Below are positions 1 to 12,553 of a stretch of DNA of 64,000 nucleotides, piece after piece (the stretch's first letter is position 1; each line of letters starts with the position of its first letter). Made by a program: the position numbers and the translations under genes. The notes below the pieces were generated by a model, which had not been told where the DNA came from, did not search any database, and was given only the letters and a program-made list of their open reading frames with translations. The stretch is from Poecilobothrus nobilitatus (lineage: Eukaryota > Arthropoda > Insecta > Diptera > Dolichopodidae). The DNA is taken from NCBI GenBank assembly GCA_947095535.1, contig OX352774.1, positions 80,600,416 to 80,664,415 on the forward strand, read 5' to 3'.

Positions 1-472
1 TACTCATTAAACAATTTTCCTCAATACCTAAGTATTTTTCTAATATAGTATCAATAAAAATATCAAATAATTTTTTTTAAATTTAAAATTAATCTTGAAT
101 AAATTTTTTTGGACGTTTATATGGTGTGACATAACATGTTATTACACTATGTTTACATCCTATTTAAGTCAGGATTTGATTTAACGCATCAAAAATAAAG
201 TAAATTTTCTAGACATTCAATAATTAACGTCCTTACTATAAGGTGTATGCAACACATATATGTATGTATGAAAAATGATAAAGTTAAATATTCAATTTCA
301 AGAAATGCATCTATTCTTAAATTTAAAAAGGAACGAACGGCAATTGAATCCGATTTGGAAAGGCAGACTTTATAAAAAGATAAAAATTGCAGTAGATTAC
401 GAATATATTTTCCATTTCACATTTTGATCGAATAAATTTCTTCTATAAGAAGTCAATTCAGTATTTTTTTAT
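1..472. other. AT-rich sequence, no gene seen
   Basis: Low-complexity AT-rich DNA with short A and T runs and no open frame or repeat that I can assign. The segment just before 473 holds the left copy of a probable SINE target duplication (AATTCAGTATTTT, matched with one change after the SINE). Confidence 0.6.
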
Positions 473-677
473 GGGGCTCGGTGGCCTTGGTAAGAGCGGT
501 GGAAGGTGGTAAGAGCGTATAAAATACGCTGTAAACACCGAGGGAATGTGGGTTCGAATCCCACACACGTCGTAAGAGTTATTCCCCCTTACGACATTTA
601 TAGCCACGCCTGTAAAGGGAAGGCTGTGTAATTTCCTGTTCACATTCATGTGTCAGAGAAATGGACTAAAAAAAATT
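473..677 (+). mobile_element. tRNA-derived SINE, copy 1
   Basis: The 5' part carries RNA polymerase III promoter boxes: a box A-like GGTAAGAGCG segment and a perfect box B, GGTTCGAATCCC. It is followed by a tRNA-unrelated body (TTCCCCCTTACGAC, then AAGGCTGTGTAATTTCC) and an A-rich tail. Seven other copies in the window share this order. This copy has the box A segment (GGTAAGAGCG) twice, separated by a short GTGGAAGGT-type spacer. Imperfect flanking repeats (AATTCAGTATTTT and AATTCGGTATTTT) look like a target duplication. Short open frames across it on the other strand (for example 458-649) only mirror the SINE and are not genes. Confidence 0.85.
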
Positions 678-2003
678 CGGTATTTTGATGCAGAAGTACA
701 AGGCCAAATCTTTGAGGAAAGCGGAATTAAATAGAGTTAAGATACACTAAATCGAAACAATTAGAATATTTTGTATTGTAGAAAAATTATAAGTAAGGAG
801 ATTTAGAATATTTGAAATTTAGGCATAGTTTTTATATTTTATGCATTTCTTCAGTTTCATACAAAAAGATTTCATAAAAGGGAATTTTAAAGTATTACAA
901 GTAGAATGACAAAATTTTAATGTTGGTTTTTTTTTTATTTTTATATTTTATGTTCATGTTCAACTTGTAAATTTTTATAAATGATCTGCTTTTCTTGTTT
1001 AAAAGTGTTAAAACATAAATCTTTAAAAATGGAAAACAATTTTTTGCATTATATTTACATTCAATTTTGCATAGCGTAGGTTTATTGATTAAAGTCAATT
1101 TTTAGTTATCCAAACCACTTATAAAAGCGTGTTTCATATTAAAAAATGTATACATATATATAGAAATTTTTAGAAACAAAAAATATAGAAAGAATGCGTT
1201 TTTAAAATAATAGAGAAAAAGAAAAAAAAATTAGGACAGAGTTAAGGTATACAGGTTCTAACAAAATATAAAGCTTAGGTTCATAATAAATGTAATTTAC
1301 AAAGAAAAACCGTTATGAATTTAACTTCTAATGAAAACGCACTTGAAAAAAAATAAAAAAAACTTGCATTTAACACAATTTATTAAAAAAAAATACCACG
1401 CGTTAGATTAAATTTGTCTGTTCATTCTGTTTTCTGTATGTTCGTCTGTCTTTCTGTTTGTCTATTTAACTTGCTGTGTAATTTTCTTGACTGTCAGATA
1501 TCTGTCATATATATTAGATATCAGATATATAAGACTGCGTAATTTGATATGTATTTTATGTGAGTATGTTCATCGTCGGTTCATCTGTTAATTTATACAA
1601 CTTCAACACCATTTAAATATAGCTTACCTTTAACTATTTCTGTAGTTGCACCTGTTGGGAGTAGGAAAAAGTGTTAAATTCAATATATTGTAAATTATTT
1701 TAAATTTTATATTTTTTTAGAAAAAATAGCAAAAATTTTATAATTTAATTCCTTTATATATAATTGGGTACATAAGTCTACCGTTATACCTCGTATACCT
1801 CAAATATGTGCCAGATGCATTGAACTTGAATTTTAGGAAGAAAAATAAGGAGTAGGAATTTAAATGAAGATGAATTGCCTTAAATTATATTTTCCTCCAT
1901 TCAAAAACTAAAAACTGTCAATTTTTGAGTCAACAGGAACTTGATAACTGTCAAATTTTTTTTTTTTTTTTGAAGATAAAATTCAAATAATTGAAAGTCA
2001 AAC
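678..2003. other. AT-rich sequence, no gene seen
   Basis: No supported gene. Around 1420-1640 there is a CTGT-rich tract followed by an imperfect palindrome (CAGATATCTG near 1495-1504, then a diverged second copy) and the words ACTTCAACACCATTT. Those words also occur in the HINE at 34558, so this may be a very old HINE 5' remnant. The open frame at 895-1098 (minus) is simple AT-rich sequence. Confidence 0.5.
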
Positions 2004-2236
2004 ATATATCTAGGTGACATGTCATAAGTCCCAAAACAACTGGATCATAGGTCCCTTTAAGTTAATGAATGTTTATATTTATTGAAAAGATCGGACCATT
2101 CCTATGACCAATTAAAATTCTCTATTTTATTAAGAATTACGGTTATAACTTTTATATTTAACTTTAATTTAATTCTTTTTCTGTGAAATAGTAAATTAAT
2201 AAAGGTGTTAAGGGATATTTTTGCAAAAATTGAGCT

Positions 2237-2482
2237 GTGTTCAAACAGAATATATCATTTATAGCCCATATTTTCAACTATCAAAGATGTTATTGTTATA
2301 AAGTTAATACATTGCGAGATTTCATTGATGAAGCAGTTAAATGTATAAGTGTAATAAGTACAAAAATTGAAGAGGGAAATCATCATTACTTATTAGATGG
2401 AACTTTTCGTACAGTTCCCAAATGTGGATATACACAATTGATGATAATTTATATTGTACATGCAGAGCATGTAAGCAAATAA
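2237..2482 (+). pseudogene. MULE transposase fragment (start of catalytic core)
   Basis: An 81-codon open frame inside the MULE. Residues ~50-75 read YLLDGTFRTVPK followed by a hydrophobic stretch ending IYIVHA. This matches the conserved start of the MULE/FLYWCH-associated transposase core (consensus DGTFK-VP----QLY-IH), whose D is the first catalytic acidic residue. The frame stops just after HAEHVSK, so the second D, the E and the zinc-finger parts are missing. What is seen is one conserved block in the correct place within an element with MULE ends. That it is non-functional follows from its length. A host gene is unlikely because both edges lie inside the terminal repeats. Confidence 0.75.
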
Positions 2483-2489
2483 GTGTAGT

Positions 2490-2572
2490 TAGGCGCGAAA
2501 AAAATCGCATAACGCGGGCGCGTCGAGTCGCAGGTCGCGTCGCGTCCGTCGCCTTGACCGCGACCTTGAAAA
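2490..2572. other. CpG-rich patch inside the MULE
   Basis: About 80 bp of C+G-rich sequence full of CG dinucleotides (for example GCGGGCGCGTCGAGTCGC and GGTCGCGTCGCGTCCGTCG), set in otherwise strongly AT-rich DNA. Just after it comes an imperfect palindrome with CAAATAAT and ATTATTTG arms (about 2571-2593). It has no open frame of note. It could be captured DNA or a degenerate CG-rich minisatellite. Confidence 0.7.
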
Positions 2573-2728
2573 CAAATAATGGAGCTAATTATTTGTTTTG
2601 AATTTCTTATTTTATTTTTTTTTACAGAGGGTCATAAGTCACATTGGGAACAAAAATAAGTCCATTGAGTCATAAGTCTCAGAGTCATAAGTCCCCATGT
2701 CATAAGTCTACATGTCACCATATATCTA

Positions 2729-4512
2729 TCTATAAACTATTTTTATTAACAAAATAAGGTTTTTTTAATTGAAAATATCTCCTTTAATTTTTCGTAATTT
2801 TCTTTTCAGAAAAAAACCTACGAAAATCTCAAAATGTTGATACCAAAAGTAAACATATAATTTCAAAATAATTTTAACTCAAATAAACTTTTGGAAATTG
2901 TGTGGTTTATTTGGTTTTCTTTTTTAACACATTATTATAACAGAGCAATAAATTTATTTTTTAAGTTAATTTGTATGGCAAAATTCTTTATAATGTATGA
3001 GAATTTAAAAGGTTAAAAAAAAAAAAAAATTTCGCACCTTTAAAAAAAACCTTAAAAAATTCCTCAAGTCCTTGTATTAACAATCATCAGATAAAATAAG
3101 TTTTTACATAGTATAAAAGAAATTCTTATTATATACAACAAAAATTTTAATTATAAAAGAACATTGGCGAAAGTATATTCACTCCTTAAATAAACAAAAG
3201 GCTATTAAGAAAAAAAAAAAAAAACAAAAAAAAAATAAAGAATGTAATAATGAAATTGATAAGTTCTTACATAATTATGTAATAATTCATTGACAAATAA
3301 GTGGGTCAATTTTATTGAACTATATACATTGTTCGATCCTGAAATTTTACATGATAAAAAAAAAATTTTAATTTAAAAAAAAAAAAAATCTACTTTGACT
3401 TTTAATACAATTCAATTTTTTTTTTTTTTTTTGTTTTTTTCTTGGTTTTTTTTAAATTTGTAGTATAAAATGAAGATTTCACTTGCAACATGTTAAGAAA
3501 ATTCCATTCAAAAATTATGTTACAATTGTCAAAAATTAATGAAAGTCATTTGTTATGTTTAAAATATTCAGGCCAATATACCCAATAATAATAACCTTCC
3601 AATTTTTTTTTTTTTTGGGTAAATAAAACTTTAGTTAATTTAAAAAAAAAAAAAAAAAACATAAATGAAATGGAAAATATATTCCTTAATTCGCTATTGT
3701 TTCGGGGCTTCACTTTGTAACCCAATTTTTGAAAGAAAACAAAAAATCTCATTTTTATAAACATCCATTATTGGGACATTGTCGGACAATATGTTTTGTT
3801 TGATTTGGCTTAAGATTTTCGGGGTATATTTTTTTTTTTAATTAAAATTTTTTTACTTTCGTTTTTTAAGTCATTTATTTATTTTTTTTTTTTTTTGTAA
3901 ATATTATTAAACTATAATATATACCACACTTGAATATTAATCGAATGTATATAAGTTTAGGATGTTACGAGTTAACGTTTTACTTTCCATTTTTCTTTTT
4001 TTTTTTACCTCAATTTCAAATAAATTGATAAGAAATCGAATGACTTTAAATTTACACTTTACATAACAGAAGAGTATAATATAAAAAGTAATTTGTAAAA
4101 AGATTTTTTTTTTTTGTTTTTTTTTTTTTTTTTATGACCATAATGCTTTTTGCTTTACGTTTTAATTAAGTTAAAATGTGTTGAAAAATGTACTTGATAT
4201 TTTTTAAATTAAGATTATCTTTAAATTAAGTTATAATATAGAAAAAATAAAGGATATATATATTTTGTATACATATATTAAATTTCGATTGATTGTCCTA
4301 GTTTAATGTTAATATAAGAATATTAATTCATTTTTAAGATAAAAATCTGAAATTAAATTTAAAAATAAAATAATTATCATAAAATATTTAAAATCATCAG
4401 AATGTTTTTCTGTAAGGTTATTATTGTGATACATCCTAGCATTTGATGGAGTTTCTATTACTTTATAAAACTTACGGCTTTAACGAAATATTAAATCTAG
4501 TTTTTTTTTTTT
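2729..4512. other. Homopolymer-rich intergenic DNA
   Basis: No gene or element recognised. There are many long A and T runs, for example near 3200-3240, 3410-3440, 3600-3660 and 4110-4135. The open frame at 3546-3764 (minus) runs through these tracts and is not supported as coding. Confidence 0.6.
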
Positions 4513-4725
4513 TAGTGCATTTCTCTGCCACATAAATGTGAAAAGAAAATTACACAGCCTTTTCTGTTACACATTAAAATTACACAGCGTTTTCTTTTCA
4601 GGCGTAGCTGCAAATGTCGCAAGGGGGAATAAGTCTTACGACGTGTGTGGGATTCGAACCCACACTCCCTCAGTGTTTTCAGCGTATTTTAGACACTCTT
4701 ACCCTCTAGTTTCCACCGAGGTCCC
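4513..4725 (-). mobile_element. tRNA-derived SINE, copy 2
   Basis: Reverse-strand copy of the SINE: the box B complement GGGATTCGAACCC and a box A region near 4695-4710 are visible. The T-rich left edge is the tail. The segment AAAATTACACAGC-TTTTCT occurs twice (about 4553-4600), so part of the tRNA-unrelated body is duplicated in this copy. Flanks TTAAATCTAG (left) and TTAATCTAG (right) look like a target duplication of 9-10 bp. The open frame at 4538-4729 is a shadow of the SINE. Confidence 0.82.
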
Positions 4726-5067
4726 TTAATCTAGTGTTAACGAAAGAAAAATTTTAATTCATATCTCAGATGAACCTGTAGCTGTACAAATAAATCTAGT
4801 TTACTGAACACAGCATGTCTTTGGTGTGTTAAGCTACTCCCAGAAGAAAAAAAATTACTTAAGGTAGTCAATGGCAGAAAAATTAAACTACCTAATTAGA
4901 ATGATTTCATGAGCATACATTATTATCTAATACCAAAATACATTTAAAATTATTTTATTGTTTAAGTTTTTATCAAACCAATTGTTGTTGTTCTTATTAC
5001 AAACAAAAAAATAAACCAATACTGTCGACAGATATTCGCAGTATAAAGTAAATAAAAAAATTTTAAT

Positions 5068-5256
5068 GGGAGCCTCGGTGGCCTAGTGGGTAAGAGCGTA
5101 TAAAATACGTTGTAAACACCGAGGAAGTGTAAATTCGAATCCCACACACGTCGTATGTATAATTTCCCCTTAGGACATTTACAGCCACGTCTGAAAAGGA
5201 AAGACTGTGTAATTTCCTTGTTACATTTATGTGGCAGGGGAATAAACTAAAAAAAA
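5068..5256 (+). mobile_element. tRNA-derived SINE, copy 3
   Basis: Near full-length copy with an intact box A (TGGCCTAGTGGGTAAGAG), a box B altered at its first bases (AATTCGAATCCC), the conserved body and an A-rich end. TATAAAGTAA occurs on both sides (5042-5051 and again just after the A tail), consistent with a target duplication. The minus-strand frames 4962-5147 and 5063-5284 come from this repeat and are not genes. Confidence 0.85.
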
Positions 5257-8200
5257 TTTTTATATAAAGTAATAGATTGTGCACAAATCTTAATATTTAA
5301 TGAAATGATGTAATAAAATGATTTTGTTTCATAATCTTGTACAACATCTGCAATTGACTAATCAATGACTTTGTGATAATAAAGATTCAAGAAACGAAAT
5401 CTTAGTATAATATGATTAATAAGCTATTTAGTGGAACCCCTATATGCTTCTTATAGGAAAAAGAATAAAAATATAATGTATCAGCAGTTCGAAAATCACC
5501 GCTGATAATAATTTCTCATATAGTTATAGATAATAAAATCAAAAAAAAAAAAAAAAAATTCGGAACCTTGATTAATCGCTTCAGTAATTAATTTAAAGAT
5601 AGGTAATATTAATGAGTTGTTTTTATTTTATGTTTCATAATTTTCTAAATAAAGATGTTCCTTAACTTTATTTTTTATAAAAAAAAAAAACTTTTCTTCA
5701 GGTTTTAAAAACGGCTTCTTTTAATATTTCAGTTCAGGAACATAAATGCTAAGAAATGCCTTTGAGCAATTTTTTTTTACCTTTCCACCCCTATAAGGAC
5801 TATTAGACATTCACAAACTCGTTTTTTATTCATATTAGACTTAGCTTCAGTTTAGTTTTAATCATTATTTTCATTATGCCTTTGCTATAATACAGCTGTA
5901 GCTATTCTCAATTTTTGCGCCATCTATTATCTTATATAAGAACTATTACAATTATATTTTTAATTTATTTAATATTACGATATAAACTATTACGATATAA
6001 ATTACTAATATTCAATATGAACTGATCGGGATTTGAATTCGACACCTTTTGATTACACATTAGGTGGTTTAACTTCTACATCATTAATGAAATACAGTCA
6101 GAATGCATTTGTGCAGTATCTGTACTTATTGTTTAAAAGGGTAGACGTTAATTGGAGAAACAAAATAATCTACCGCTCTTATAAAGAACACAAATAACTT
6201 CCTCTCTACAAAAAGAAATACAATAAATTCATATTAATACTTTAAGACAGATCGCAAACTATGGGTAAAAGTTAATTCATTACAAATTTTAATTTTTCAA
6301 GCTGAACAATATAAAGGTCTAATTTTACTTTATAATACTCTAATTTCTAATTTAAAAAAAAAACTCCTTTCACTTTGTTCTTCTAGTTCTATCTTAAATT
6401 TTTATATAAATTTCAACATTTTTATACCTTATAAATAAAATAAAGGTATCACAAGTTTATTTTCCAAAATAAAAGTTGTGATTTAGTAGGTATCATAATC
6501 AAGATTTAAAATTGATTCAAAGAAAACTATAATTTAATTTATAAAATCGTTATACCTTAAAATAAACATATAACTTTATCAATGAATATTAAAAATTATA
6601 GGGTTCATCTGTAAAAATTTAAATAAAATTTCACATAATAAAATCACTTTAAAACATAAATTAAAAATATTGGAATCATCGTTCTGTCATATATATTTTA
6701 AGAGCTCCTGATACAACAATCATGTATTTGATTTAGGTACGTAAAATGTGAACAAGAAAAGATCATATGTATATTTATGTATCACTTAAACTAAAGCAAA
6801 TTAATAAAAAACAAAAACAATATTAAAAATTAATATTTATGAAAACCTGCAATAAATTTAATTTATATTTTACGCAAGATGAAATAAATCAGACAATAAT
6901 CAAAGCATCAAGAGCAAAAAAAAAAGACCACCAAAATTTGTAAATTTTTTTTTTTCAATTTAACGGGTTGTGTTGAAAATGCAAACACAAAAGTCCGTCG
7001 TGGATATTTTAAATTTATAACAAGTCATATGATTTAAAATTTTCGATTATAACAAAGCGTCTTTTAAACTTTATTTTAGAGAAAAGCCAAATTTTTAAAA
7101 CACTTATTTATTTTATCTAAACAAACGATATGTAATGTCATTCTTTCGCTTCAAATTCTTCTTCTTTTCCTTAATTCGTCATTCAGTCGAATTCATTTTC
7201 TTTCTAATGTGTTAATTTATTTTCCATTGAATATTAGCATATCGACTTTATTTATTTTACTTCTTTTATATTCCGACACGATATTCTGCGAATTTACTGA
7301 TTGCAGAAGACCTTCTTTTATTCTAAGGTGTTAAGTTAACGGTCGTACAAGACGTTCACATATTCAATTTTTTCATTTAAATTTGCTTCCTTTTTTATAT
7401 TCTGTATTTTGATATTATTATGACCTAAGCTTGGTTACCTCTTTTACTTGTATACTTTGTAATATTATACTATGTTATTATTGTTGTTTGGTAGAGGGAT
7501 AGACAACTATCCTCAAACCTAGGCCTTGCGATTTATTATTCATATCCCAACACTATCAGCCGCTGGTTTATCCCAGCGACACGTCGAACGAATTAATGGC
7601 TCAGGACAAAACTAGTATGCTTTAGTTTGCCTAAATTTAAATTTATGGATTTTGGCTAAAACTAAAAATTTCTTTCGCTATTGCTTATCTAAAGTCTCCT
7701 TCCACATTTCATATCTTCGTATAAAAAAAAAAGGTTCTTCAAAATGACTTCACTTCAACCATGACGTTATATTCCATAATATCACATTTTTTAGTTTTAT
7801 TCATAATCCTATGGTGTTATAGGATTGTTTATATTTTATTGTAAGTTTAAAAATTTTGTTATCATTATCATTGTGCATGACCTACTCTTTAATTATAGTG
7901 AAGGAAGGAGCATTATATTTAAAAAATCATATGTGATAGCTATTAACTTGAAATTGCATATTGTAGATAAATAATATTTTCCGCCCAACTACCTTTTTTT
8001 ATGAAATTCTTGCAATCACATGATATAATTGATTACATGCAAATAATTCTGAAATATAAAATTATAAAGTGAAATTAACAAAAAAAGATCATGATTTTTA
8101 TGAGCACCAGAACATTAAACTATTATACAGATAGCTATATATTATAAATTCCCCCTTAAACTGTTTTTTATTTTCCCTTTTATATACATCATAAAACATT

Positions 8201-11200
8201 TAAAGTTAAATTGGTGTAATTGAATTTAATGGAATTGCCAAAGGCATAGAAGTCATAAAAACAAGATCTTTATTTTATGAAAGTTGTGATAATTATTGCG
8301 AATTTTAATGTAACTGCACGCATTGAAAAAATAACGGATAGTACGAGTATAACAATAACCCATATTTTAAGTAATGAAAATAAAAAATAAAATAACAGGA
8401 AACAAAAATAGTAATTAATTTTTTTTTATATTTGATTAATTTGACATTGGTTACTTTATAAAATAAGTGATAAAGGTCAACTGAAGAATTACTAATATTT
8501 GTAATAGATGAGTTTGGATTTTCTTAAGAAATTTACTTAAATATTAACTTTTAAAAGATATTAAGAAATTCTAGACTAGTTCACGTTACTTTAATAAACC
8601 GATATTACTTTGAAACCGAGGTGTGCGAGTTTGTTAGAAGAGGAAGTGCGTAGTGAGACCGAAGTTAGAAGAGGAAGTGCGTAGGTTTATAAAACAATAG
8701 GTATATAAAAACAATAAGCACGAGGATAGGTGGAAATCATTAAAAGATATTATAGAGAATTACAAGAAACACAATTCTAATTCCCACAATTCTAAGAGAC
8801 CCACTGACCCACTAAACAACATAATAAATGACAATTTTTTTTACCATGTAAATATATTTTGTGAGGTGGAAATGAGGGTGGTAATGTTCCAAACTAACTA
8901 ACTTAATCCACCTTCTCCTTCAGTCAATATAATAAAAATAAACCCCAACTAACACAGTAGTAATAAATAGTAATAGATGGAGAAACTTTGAATTGGAGAG
9001 CGGGACAATAAATCCACCTATTAGTTTTACTACTTTACTATAAATGACGAAGTCATCAAGAGTTACAACATGCAGTAGTGTATAATAATACCTCCTGCAT
9101 AAGGTAATAATTGAAGGCAGCTCCTTTGTAGTAGCTATTATTATAGTATTGGTATTAATTATTATTATTATTACTATTTGCTACAGAGCCAAGTCCATGA
9201 ATCAGTTTCTTTGAAAGTATCCTATTGCATTTATTCCTACACATTTATTTTATTTGATTTTTCTTATTATTTTATGGTTATATTTTTTAAATTGTTTTGT
9301 GATTTTTTGTGGTAGAAAATATTTGGATTGGAGTTAAATCCTAGGTTTCCAACTACACAGTTTTCATACTTCCTACTCTGTAAGTTACTATCAAATCTAT
9401 TTTAATACAAGAGGCAAAACTATGACTCAAACTATTACATAAAACAGATTGTTTATTTGTTTGCCTATAAGATTCATGTAAATATCATTTATTTCATACG
9501 ATCATTCTTTGAAGAATGAAAATTGTAATAGGCTATATGTTACGTGCGTCCCAGTCTATTGAAAAAATGATTGTGAACCAACCTAGATAACCAATTGTTT
9601 AACTAGATAACCAATTCCTCTACAATTGTATTAATTCATTAAAATCAAAGTCAACCGAAAAATAACTTTGCCAAATAGATTAGAATAAAATACAGTAAAA
9701 ATTTATTGATTAGGTACTAACTCATAGCTTATGAAAAGATTATAAAATTTCCTCACTTTTTGTCACTTTCAGAAGCAGAGTAATTAATAATAAAACGGGT
9801 ACATATAATTTAAGGATAAAGGGATAGGTAATATGTAAATTCATTACTGACTTTTTTCGATTAAAATTCAGATTTTAGTTTTTAACAATAATTGTTTAAT
9901 TTCCATTAAAGTTAAATAGAAGCTAAATAATAAAATAGTATTAAACGACAGGTTTGATAATATTTAAAGATTAAATGAAATTAGTTCCAAGAAGGTTCAA
10001 AAATTTTCAATATTAATATCCTAATATCCTAAGAGAATAAAAAGGATTCTTTGTTTAAAATCTTTTGATATTGATGAAATACATTTATTTTGATTTATTC
10101 TTCATTAATTCTTTAGATTAAGAATGACTCCTAAAAGTAACAAATTGGTTTTTTTTTTAATTTATGTGATAAATGTCTCTAGGGATGATTTTATTTTTTA
10201 TTTTAAAACATAACACAGTAATTTTCTTCTGAAGAAGTTAATTTTAATTTAACTGAATAAAGGACATGCATTAATAATAAGTATTGTTAAGGCGTGGGTG
10301 CATTCTATTAAAAATTACGCAAAGTAATTTTAATAAAAAAAAAAATAAAAAAAAAAAAGAAAGAAAAAAAGTAAGAAGATTATAATTTTTTAATAAATAC
10401 AGAATTCAAGTGCAGGAAAGATTAAACTCTACTGATATTAGATAAAAACAAAAATACACAATAAATTGATGAACTATCTTATACAGAAGTCTCTGAATAT
10501 ATTAAAAATATTTTTAACCATTATTATTATTAAATAGGTTCAAAAGTAACATAAAATTTAACTTATAGCATAAAAAAATATTCTTTGTAGTGTTTTGTAT
10601 GTCATAACAATTTATTTTTTATGAAAAAATATAATTATATATACACAAATTTAACTTTGTTTAATAACTACCTTGTACAGTAGTAGTGACTATTGTTTGA
10701 GAAAATATAAAAAGTATTGCATGCGTTAAAATATTATTTGAAAAAGAGTACTAGGCAAAATAAGATATAGATAAATGCACCTAAACGAGTATACGCCATT
10801 ACTTTGTCGAAATTTCAATATTATAAGAATTTCAATTTTAAAAAGAATAATTTTAAGACAAAATATACGTTCACCATAACTTGGACATTGTCCTTAAGTA
10901 ATTTAGATATAAAGTGGTCTAAAATTCCCATATAACTAAAAAAATATACACAAAATTTGCTAAATTCCGGGGAAAATATAAACCAAGGTAATAAAAGTCA
11001 GCTAATCAAGATTGATAAAATGAAAAATTATAAAAAGAGGGAGCCGGCTTAAACTTAACTAACTAAACTAACTTAGAATAGATTAGGTTATTTAAAAATC
11101 GTATAAGTAACACTACGACTTTTTAATGTAGATCTACTTACAATTCTTATGTCTGTCCTACTACCTTCTGTTAGAAGTTTATTTTCGGTAAAACGAAATA

Positions 11201-11219
11201 CTCCTAGGCGAACATATTT
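5257..11219. other. Long AT-rich region, no gene seen
   Basis: About 6 kb without a supported gene, RNA or recognisable transposon. Items inside it: a less AT-rich patch at 7500-7620 with a small hairpin (CGCTGG/CCAGCG), a 21-bp direct repeat at 8633-8653 and 8664-8684, and ordinary A/T runs elsewhere. No open frame reaches 60 codons here, which argues against unbroken exons of any size. It could be intergenic or intronic. Confidence 0.6.
8633..8684. repeat. 21-bp direct repeat, two copies
   Basis: GTTAGAAGAGGAAGTGCGTAG occurs at 8633-8653 and 8664-8684 with 10 bp between, a 31-bp period. Both copies are identical. They sit in a purine-rich segment of higher GC than its surroundings. No function is evident. 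Confidence 0.85.
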
Positions 11220-11221
11220 TC

Positions 11222-12553
11222 CTCCGGAATAGGTTAGGTTAGGTTAAGGTGGCTGTCAAAAAGGCACACTTAGACCGTATTTGCTCCATTGTGATACCAC
11301 ATAGAAGCTTTTCTAACCCACTCGTTAAAACCAATTTAAGCTTTTTGCAAAACGAAGAATACTCTTCACATTTTTACCTGCCGCTATCGCTAAGGCTGTC
11401 GAAGAGATATTGCCCCAAATGGATACTCCTTCTTGCCGACAAGGCCGGGCATGTGCAAAGGAGATGGAGAGTAGTTTCCTCCTCTTCTTCATCCTTGCAG
11501 ACACTACAATAGTCGTTTGCGGATAAGCCAAGTCTTCTGGCATGCTTCCCTATTAGACAGTGACCGGTAATTATAACCATTGTCATTCCAATGTCTCCCC
11601 TTTTGAGAGAAAGCAGATCATTGGATCGTCTTAAATTGGTTTTGGGCCATATCAATCTTGTGGTATTGCACGAGGTCAAGTTTGACCATTTGCAATTTAC
11701 CATATCAGTTATATTCTTTCGAAATAACGGTTTGCTTGTGGATAGAGGTACCCCTAGTCCTGCCCTATCCGGCAGAACTTATAAGGTTGTACCAATTCTT
11801 GCGAATCCATCAGCTTTTTCATTTCCCGGAATACCTCGATGACCTGGTACCCAGCAAAGCTGAATGCTAAACTGCCTGGCCATCTCGTTAAGAAGTTTTC
11901 GGCAGTTTATTACAGTCTTCGAGGTTCTGCATGTTGATTCCAGAAATTTTAACGCAGCCTGGCTGTCTGACAGAATACATACTTGCTTCACAGTCAAAAC
12001 GCTTCTATTCAGTAGAATTAAGGCTTCTTCAATTGCCATAATTTCCGCTTGGAAGACACTACAATGGTCTGGTAATCGGAAATTATGACTGATATTCAGA
12101 TTATCTGAGAAGACCCCGCATCCTACACTGCTGTTCATTTTTGAACCATCCGTGTAGAATTGTACTCCTTCGAAGGTCATCACTGTGTTCGAGTTCCAAC
12201 TCTCAGGGCACGGATGCTCGTCACATGAGATTTCCCGAAGCGGGAGTGGATTTGAATTGGTTTATGATATCCGAGTGCCCTTCTCATGAATTGATCCACT
12301 GGGATGTAGCTTTTAATCTCACAGCTGTGTTTACGGCTGCAAATGTACTATAATATTCTACAGGCATCAGATTAAGCACGATGTCTAATGTCGCAGAAGG
12401 GGTTGTTATTAAAGAGCCACTAATACATAGTGTGGCAGTTCTTTGTACCCTAGCGATTACCTTGCGGTTGACCTCTTTATCGATTGCCTACCACCATATT
12501 AGGACTCCGTACATAAGAATGGGTCTTACTACTGATGTGTATAGCCAGTAAGT
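11222..12553 (-). mobile_element. R1/Jockey-type non-LTR retrotransposon, 5'-truncated and broken
   Basis: The reverse strand reads, in order: the RT C-terminal region, RNase H, a zinc-knuckle tail domain, a short 3' UTR and a CCTAA-type repeat tail (seen on + as GGTTAGGTTAGGTTAAGG at 11230-11247). This order is typical of insect LINEs of the R1/Jockey/I group that keep an RNase H domain. The 5' UTR, ORF1, endonuclease and RT catalytic core are missing. Stops and frameshifts interrupt the frame, so it cannot be active. At its 5' edge near 12553 it abuts the tail of a second LINE. Confidence 0.85.

Larger units (their letters stand above)
2013..2719 (+). mobile_element. Mutator-like (MULE) DNA element with perfect 9-bp target duplication
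   Basis: The element begins GGTGACATGT and ends ACATGTCACC, a perfect 10-bp terminal inverted repeat. It is flanked on both sides by the identical 9-mer ATATATCTA (2004-2012 and 2720-2728). A 9-bp target duplication is the hallmark of the Mutator superfamily. Subterminal regions are packed with the octamer CATAAGTC on both arms (several copies at 2630-2710, and one at the left end followed by a diverged CATAGGTC), probably transposase-binding repeats. The interior encodes a transposase fragment at 2237-2482 and a short CpG-rich patch. At 707 bp it is far too short for a complete MULE, so it is an internally deleted, non-autonomous copy. The perfect target duplication suggests a fairly recent insertion. 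Confidence 0.85.

Noticed and set aside
473..570. Functional tRNA gene
   Set aside because: Box A and box B are present, but the spacing and arms do not give a normal cloverleaf, a long non-tRNA body and A tail follow, and the same unit recurs eight times. It is a SINE.
458..649. Recurring small open frames with a CGIRTHTPSVFTAYF-type sequence (also 4538-4729, 5063-5284, 31731-31946, 48539-48775)
   Set aside because: They are translations of the SINE, reading across the box B and box A complement; the similarity comes from the repeat, not from a protein family.
11230..11247. Telomeric TTAGG repeats
   Set aside because: GGTTAGGTTAGGTTAAGG is only about three units and lies exactly at the 3' end of a reverse-strand LINE, where such tails are normal.
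11249..12353. Plus-strand open frames across the RNase H region
   Set aside because: They are shadows; the opposite strand carries recognisable RNase H and zinc-tail motifs.
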